NCBI GenBank assembly: GCA_963920665.1
Contig: OY987268.1
Span: forward strand, 13,456,501-13,520,500
From: Straminergon stramineum
Taxonomy: Eukaryota; Streptophyta; Bryopsida; Hypnales; Calliergonaceae
DNA length: 64,000 nucleotides
Direction: 5' to 3'
In this document: piece by piece, positions 58,775 to 64,000 of the stretch
How positions within the stretch are numbered: the stretch's first letter is position 1
How the letters are laid out: each line of letters starts with the position of its first letter
Notes under the pieces: model-generated
Told to the model about the DNA's origin: nothing
Databases searched by the model: none
The model's input: only the letters and a program-made list of their open reading frames with translations
Made by a program: the position numbers and the translations under genes

Positions 58775-61700
58775 CTACTTTTGCTGAATCTTGTAGTCCC
58801 TCAACTCGGAAATGTTAATGCGGATGGAGGGGCCCATAGTTGAGCAAATATGAGCCGACTTCCAGTACACACCCTTAGCTCCCGAAGGCTTGTTTGAATC
58901 CACGGAATTCTGCAACAATGAGGAAACAAAATTAGTAAAGAAAAAAATGAATATTCACAACTTGGGCACTATGAAATGCCAATACGATCGAGAAAAAATA
59001 TACTTTGGTATTTACTGCTTCAGCTATTAACACAGAAAAAAGTGACGGGTGGTAATCACAAGATCTCAGGCCTGCTTGAAGACCAATGTGCTCTTTAACC
59101 CCTAAGTGCCCCAATGGCCAAAAGTGACTGCTTCTATACCAATAGAAGTTGAAAAAAATTGTTTAGAAAGCTTCAAGGAGGTACCAAAAATGAACCAACA
59201 GAAAGAAAAAATCATACCCTACAGTTTGGAATTGACTAATGGCTTCCAAAGTGAACTTTCTACTTGTGGACTGAGCACTCAAGGATCAGAAAAACTATTC
59301 AAGAAACAAGGAAAAGTTCAGGTCAACATAAACAAGTAAATGATGTAGGTTTAGATAGAAAAATTACCGCAACAGATACCAGATTTGCCAAGAGATCGTC
59401 CCCTGAAAAGTCAGACTTTCCGAATAGTACATGAACGATACCAGTTTTGTCTGCTCTGTACTCCACCTTTCCTGCCTTAAATTCTCCAATAGCCTGCAGA
59501 GGGAATCTGCGTCTTAGTGATCTCCATACACTTCACAATCAACGTTTCAACTACAGCATCAACAGAATAATATACTATCATTCTATCATGAACTTCCCAA
59601 AGTACAAGAAACATATCATTTATGAAAATACAAATAAGAAAATGTAATAGCCGCTCGTCTCAACGATCATAACAGCCTACATTGGAAAATGAGTTCAGGA
59701 GCATACACTTGTAACGTCAGTGGTCACTGTGCCTGCCTTCGGGTTAGGCATCAAACCTCTAGGACCCAAAAGTCTTCCAAGCTTAGCAACCTGTTATAAC
59801 ACAGCCAGCTTTAGTTACTTGGTTTCCTTCACATATGGGCATGGACATGAAATTTTTTAACATGTAAACATCTAAAATGTGAGGCAAAAATTTCAGAAGT
59901 AAGAAGAAATTGACCTTGGGCATCATGTCCGGAGTAGCAATAAGCTTGTCGAAATCCATAAACCCACCAGCAATCTCTTCGATCAAATCGTCAGCTCCTA
60001 CAAAGTCAGCACCCGCAGTCTTGGCCTCCTGTTGCTTCTCACCTATCACAAGAAAACATCGTTAAGATAATATTCTTTCTGATTAACCTAGAGCTTTGGA
60101 GCTCCGACACTTCTTTACCTACTTATTGCTTATAAAATATCCACAATTATCATAACCCTAAGCGTTTAGAAATGGATTAGAAAAGACCAATTCGATTGAT
60201 TCAATTTGTAAAAAACATAACTCAGATAGGGTCAAACTTTAGACCACCAGAATCAATGAAGAACATGACACATGTCGGTCAAAAAAGAATTAAAATGGAG
60301 GAAATAAAGTCTCCACATGTACCACACAAAGTGCTAAGAAAATCATGAAGCCCAATTAACCGTGTAAGGACGGGCTGGTCACCGTGGAAATCTTCCTTTT
60401 AGAAACATTGTGAATCATCTACTTTAAAAAACCAAAAGTATTCATTGGAGGTCATACTACTGTGCAAGACCTCCCCTTTTTGCACAAAATTCCAAGGATG
60501 AACAATCACACTTCCGTCTCACATGGGAGAACTCTCTCTGTCATCCATCGGACACTTAGTGTCCGCGGCGGCGTTACAGGGTTAAAGGGAAAACTTACCT
60601 ACTAAATGTTCTAGTGATACTAGGACAAAGAGATATCAATTGAGATAAGATCACTCACCTTGAGTAAGGACAGCAACCCTAATTGTTTGTCCTGTTCCCT
60701 TTGGCAAAGATACCTGCAATATCATCACTTGGGTTCAGAACCGAAGGTTCTCACAATTGCAGCGAGAAGGAGAACAGAAACTAAAACTGAAGGAACAGAT
60801 CAATCGATATCAAAACGATAATGGTGAGGAAAATCAGGTTACTAATGAGCTTACTGTAGCACGCAGCTGCTGATCTGTGTATTTAGGGTCGATATTAAGA
60901 CGGAAATGGGCCTCCACAGTTTCAACAAATTTGAGGCTGGCTGTATCCTTCAACAGCCGAACTGCAGTATCAGGGTCATACTCCTTTTTCTTTTCCCTCA
61001 GCTTCTGAATCTCCAGGTATCGCTTTGACCTTGTCTGCCAACCCAAAGTGGGTCATAATATCAGGAAAAAACATACAAAAACACCGAAATAGTCTTGAGG
61101 TTGTACACAAACTGCTCCATCCTATGATCCTACAATGAAACTTACAAGATGAACATCAATCAAGCTCGGGATCTGCTGACATGTGCTCCCCAGAGTAATG
61201 CCATTCGATCCAAATCATGAATCCCGATTGTGAGGTAGTGAAATCCTTTCTTGTAGAAGACCTTTCACCGTGGGACATGAATAGGGCATAAGTGAAGTAA
61301 ACGTTACTGACAAGTACATATTTAGAATCTAATGAATTCGACAATGTCCAAAAGCGTCAAAGCATACCCACAGTTCTCCTCACCATATGAACAAAATTTT
61401 GAAATTTCATACCTTATTCATACGACATCCAAATAATAAAAGAAATTTCTCGAAACAGCTAAAAATTCCGTGGCAACGATTGACAACTTGCAGCTTGGCT
61501 ACCACATTCTACATTGCGAGAGTCTCTCGTAACACACACATTCATACCCTATGCTAACATGCGCAAGGGGTTCGACACGCATTCGTACCCATTGAATCTC
61601 ACCAACAGGAATCCCAACTTTCACGATGACATTGTTCAAATTTGAGAAAACAGTTCTACATTCGATGCTAATGTGACAAGTGTGCAGTGTCGAATATCCT

Positions 61701-62462
61701 TTTAGAGGATGTCATAACAAGAGCTTCAAGTCCCTAATCCGTCCTGATTCCCTATTTTTATCAAGAGCTGATTATTAATTTTTTTCACCTAATCAGAACC
61801 CCGACACATAGGCACCAACTGAACCACATTGCGACCCCAATTCCAATTCCAATTCCAAAACTAAAGAGACATTCTAGAGCAGGTAAAAATAAAGAGGATC
61901 AACTGCGACCAACTATCACAGCCAATTTCAAAGCCTAATCCGTCCTCCACACAGCAAACACCACACCACCACAATTAAGAAACACAAACACCGACGCGAA
62001 ACAAAAATCTCCATTAGGTCTTAAATCCTCCAAATCCAAGCAAAACCCCAACACATATGGAACAATTGAAGCACATTGCGAGCACATTACGGCCCCAATT
62101 CCAAGTCCTAAACAAATGAAACCACTCACTCTGTCACTCTTCAAGAGCAAAGCCGCTTTTCCCGTCTTGGGCTTCCCCGTCTTCACGGGTGCCTCCGCCA
62201 CACTCCCTTCCTCATCCGCCTCCCCCAAAACCTCCGACTCGAAAAGCTCCGCCACTGCACAGACTCTCGCCCTAGCATTTCCGACTTCCTTCTTCACGTC
62301 TCGCCAGGTTCTTGCGCTTCCGCTCACCTGCAATCCTCTTGCGCGTAGCCCATTCCAGCTCGAGCTTGGTGACGCAGTGGTGGCGGAGCTTTTGTGTGTT
62401 GAGGATGCAATGGTGAGAGAGGAAAATTCCAGCAGCATGGAGGGCGCTGCGGAAGTGGCCAT
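58775..62462 (-). CDS. RPL1: Plastid 50S ribosomal protein L1 (uL1c), nuclear-encoded, 346 aa
   Basis: This is a component of the L1 stalk of the plastid large ribosomal subunit, which binds 23S rRNA and moves deacylated tRNA out of the E site. Seven exons on the complement are 62462-62130, 61034-60855, 60713-60659, 60042-59915, 59790-59707, 59493-59368 and 58909-58775. All are GT-AG, giving 346 aa. Residues 1 to about 70 are Ser/Ala-rich with few acidic residues, as in a chloroplast transit peptide. The L1 domain follows: [10 protein letters not shown] at 112, [12 protein letters not shown], then [19 protein letters not shown]. The family signature [20 protein letters not shown] starts at residue 236, and residues [12 protein letters not shown] and GPSIRIN come near the end. 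The leader is pyrimidine-rich. Intron 3 carries a TTAA-flanked MITE and intron 6 a lone TTAA-CCCC terminus. No coding defect is seen. Confidence 0.97.
59095..59125 (+). mobile_element. Lone left terminus of a TTAA-type element in RPL1 intron 6
   Basis: TTAA followed by CCCCTAAGTGCCCCAATGG matches the left ends of the other elements. No matching GGGG-TTAA end follows within the intron, so it is a relic or chance. Confidence 0.3.
60360..60581. mobile_element. TTAA-flanked MITE in RPL1 intron 3 (222 bp)
   Basis: TTAA at 60356-60359 and 60582-60585 flanks ends CCGTGTAAGGACG and CGGCGTTACAGG-G, imperfect inverted repeats. It aligns with 16755-16967. It lies about 77 bp inside the donor side of the intron between 60659 and 60042 and does not touch splice sites. 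It is GC-richer than the rest of the intron. Confidence 0.85.
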
Positions 62463-63704
62463 TTCGGAAGGAATTGCAATTGCGTGGGTTGCGACTTGGA
62501 AATGGCGTGGATTGCGAGGTGGGGTGGAGCGAGAAGCTCAAGCGAGGGGAGAGAGGGGAGCAGAGCCAGGGAAACAGATAGTATTGGAGGCGAAGGGCAA
62601 GAGAGAAGGATACGTATTCTATCCGTATAATACTGAGTATGCGTAGAGGATCGATCGGAGACGTGTTCTCTTATCTTATTCCCAATCAATTCTTCCCTAA
62701 GGTAACTACACCTAAAACTGAACCCTTCCTCAAACCTAAAAATTCTTGCCTAAAATGTACTTCCACTATTCATGAGAGTTCAGGGTTGATTTTAGAAACA
62801 TCTATTTTCATTACTTTAAAAAATTCATAGCTTATTCATAAGATGTCCCAAAAATGCACTCTACGAGAATCTAAAATCCTTTATGACTACCACTTGAGAC
62901 CCCACAAAAAATTTTTAATGTAATAATAGATCTATAATGAATTGTTAATACTTTTGGTTTTAGGTGTACTTACTTTATTCTTGTACTACGTGTTATAAAG
63001 TGAACTTACATGTAATTAACACTTTTTATAAGGAATTAACATTTTTATCTGTTTTATGCATATTAGTGCTATTCTTATTGAAGAATCTTTGCAAATATCA
63101 TTGGTAAAACAATTCTCCCTTGTAAAAAATTATAACTATATATAAGTTTATTTTATAACACACACTAATTGGACAATTCAAATATATAGTGATTTTTCCT
63201 AAGAATGTGTATAATACAAATTTATTGAAGTTACACTATTGTGAGTTAGTATAGGTTGGGATATTACTGTAATGTAGCAATTTTCACAAAAGAAATAAAT
63301 TTATAGTGTTACTAATTCTATACCAAGATCCTTCAAGTTCTAAATCATATTCCATTGCAATTTTTTTTGTTTGTTGGTCAAAAGTTGCAAACTAGTTTGT
63401 GTAAAAGATATGGCATTTTTTACATCTTTTCTCTTTTAGGGTTAGGAGTCTATTTCTTTTAAGTTCTCACTTTATGGTTATAGGGCAATAAGATGGATTG
63501 AAGATGTATAAGGATATGTTAGCTAAAGGTTTTGTAAGGTTTAGTTGATCAATAAGGAAATATGAAATTCCAAAGCAATTTCATCTTCAAAAATAATTCT
63601 TTCTAAAAGAATGTCAAAAAGTTTCCAAACAACATTTTCTTTGGTTACATAAAATATCCTATAAAACTCTAAATCCCTTCTCTAGTAATGTATACCGTTT
63701 ATAA
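62463..63704. other. RPL1 promoter region and intergenic sequence
   Basis: 62463-62640 holds a CT-rich leader on the minus strand (CTCTCTCCCCTCGCTTGAGC) and an upstream AT-rich spot (TATTATACGG near 62620) that could be a weak TATA box. From 62700 on the sequence is AT-rich with no gene recognised. Confidence 0.4.
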
Positions 63705-63945
63705 CTCCTAAACTCTCTAAGGTATTCTTTTCATCAAAACCCACTAAAAACTATCATTTCTATTGCAAAGTGCAAAAAAACTTTAGAAATTGTGTTTTTC
63801 ACATATCTAATCATAGGATCTTCCACTAGACTAGTATAAGAATGTTTGGAAGAAATTTCAAAATCTTTGAATGTGTGGATTGCACAAGATTTGTGTTTGA
63901 AGTTGTGTTTGAAGTGTTTCTGTTTCAAGTTGGAAATATGCAAAC
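63705..63945 (+). mobile_element. TTAA-type element, subfamily C, partial
   Basis: It begins near ATAACTCCTAAACTC and aligns with 45646-45870 through ATCATTTCTATTGCAAAG, CTAGACTAGTATAAGAATGT and GAAGAAATTTCA. The similarity ends near 63945, before the window edge, so this is a truncated copy. Confidence 0.55.
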
Positions 63946-64000
63946 CCTAAAACCCCCGAAAACTCGGTTCTTCCAGAGACGTTAGTGAATTGGTGCATTC

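Noticed and set aside
59099..60581. One long TTAA element spanning most of RPL1 introns and exons between 59095 and 60585
   Set aside because: It would include intact RPL1 exons 4-6. The ends belong to different subfamilies, and 60360-60581 is a complete element by itself.
62116..62646. 176-codon plus-strand frame
   Set aside because: Antisense to RPL1 exon 1, which has the transit peptide and splices correctly to the L1 domain.

Overview
This is nuclear DNA of a land plant. Three genes support that: a cytosolic non-phosphorylating GAPDH (ALDH11/GAPN type), a nuclear gene for plastid ribosomal protein L1 with a transit-peptide-like N-terminus, and an FCF2-type rRNA processing gene. All have canonical GT-AG introns of about 90-1100 bp. 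The background is AT-rich and full of decayed transposons. Compact introns in a repeat-rich genome would fit a bryophyte or another seed-free plant, but I cannot fix the lineage from sequence alone.

Layout. 1-14 kb is gene-free: GGATGAA-rich repeat with a perfect 36-bp hairpin, a ~1-kb TTAA-type element, simple repeats, and a degenerate ~69-bp minisatellite at 7.1-8.3 kb. 14.0-15.9 kb is a dead PIF/Harbinger transposase gene split by a 719-bp CACTA element. 16.5-17.0 kb holds two small TTAA-flanked elements back to back. 17.6-22.6 kb is the GAPN gene (minus strand, 9 coding exons, 496 aa, plus a 5'UTR intron that contains a tandem duplication). 23.4-38.7 kb is transposon-dense: Harbinger-type MITEs (one carrying a 46-bp CACTA palindrome), LINE 3' ends, several TTAA-type elements and a 1315-bp solo LTR with a 5-bp target duplication. 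39.1-42.0 kb is a two-exon gene for a conserved small membrane protein, with a duplicated 3' flank. 42.8-46.8 kb holds more TTAA-type elements, one interrupted by a MULE-like insertion. 49.0-50.5 kb is an intronless gene for an unrecognised 328-aa protein built from two copies of a ~115-residue unit, next to a broken copy of its own 3' end. 53.9-56.5 kb is FCF2 (plus strand, 5 exons, 200 aa), whose upstream region shares about 415 bp with the upstream region of the 41-kb gene. 58.8-62.5 kb is plastid RPL1 (minus strand, 7 exons, 346 aa), with a TTAA-type element in an intron.

The genes are unrelated housekeeping functions (cytosolic NADPH supply, ribosome biogenesis, plastid translation) and form no pathway or cluster. 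The most distinctive feature is a population of non-coding elements with CCCC...GGGG ends, flanked by TTAA and often sharing one TTAA between neighbours. This is the structural signature of piggyBac-like transposons. At least eight copies fall in four or more subfamilies, and no transposase is visible in the window.
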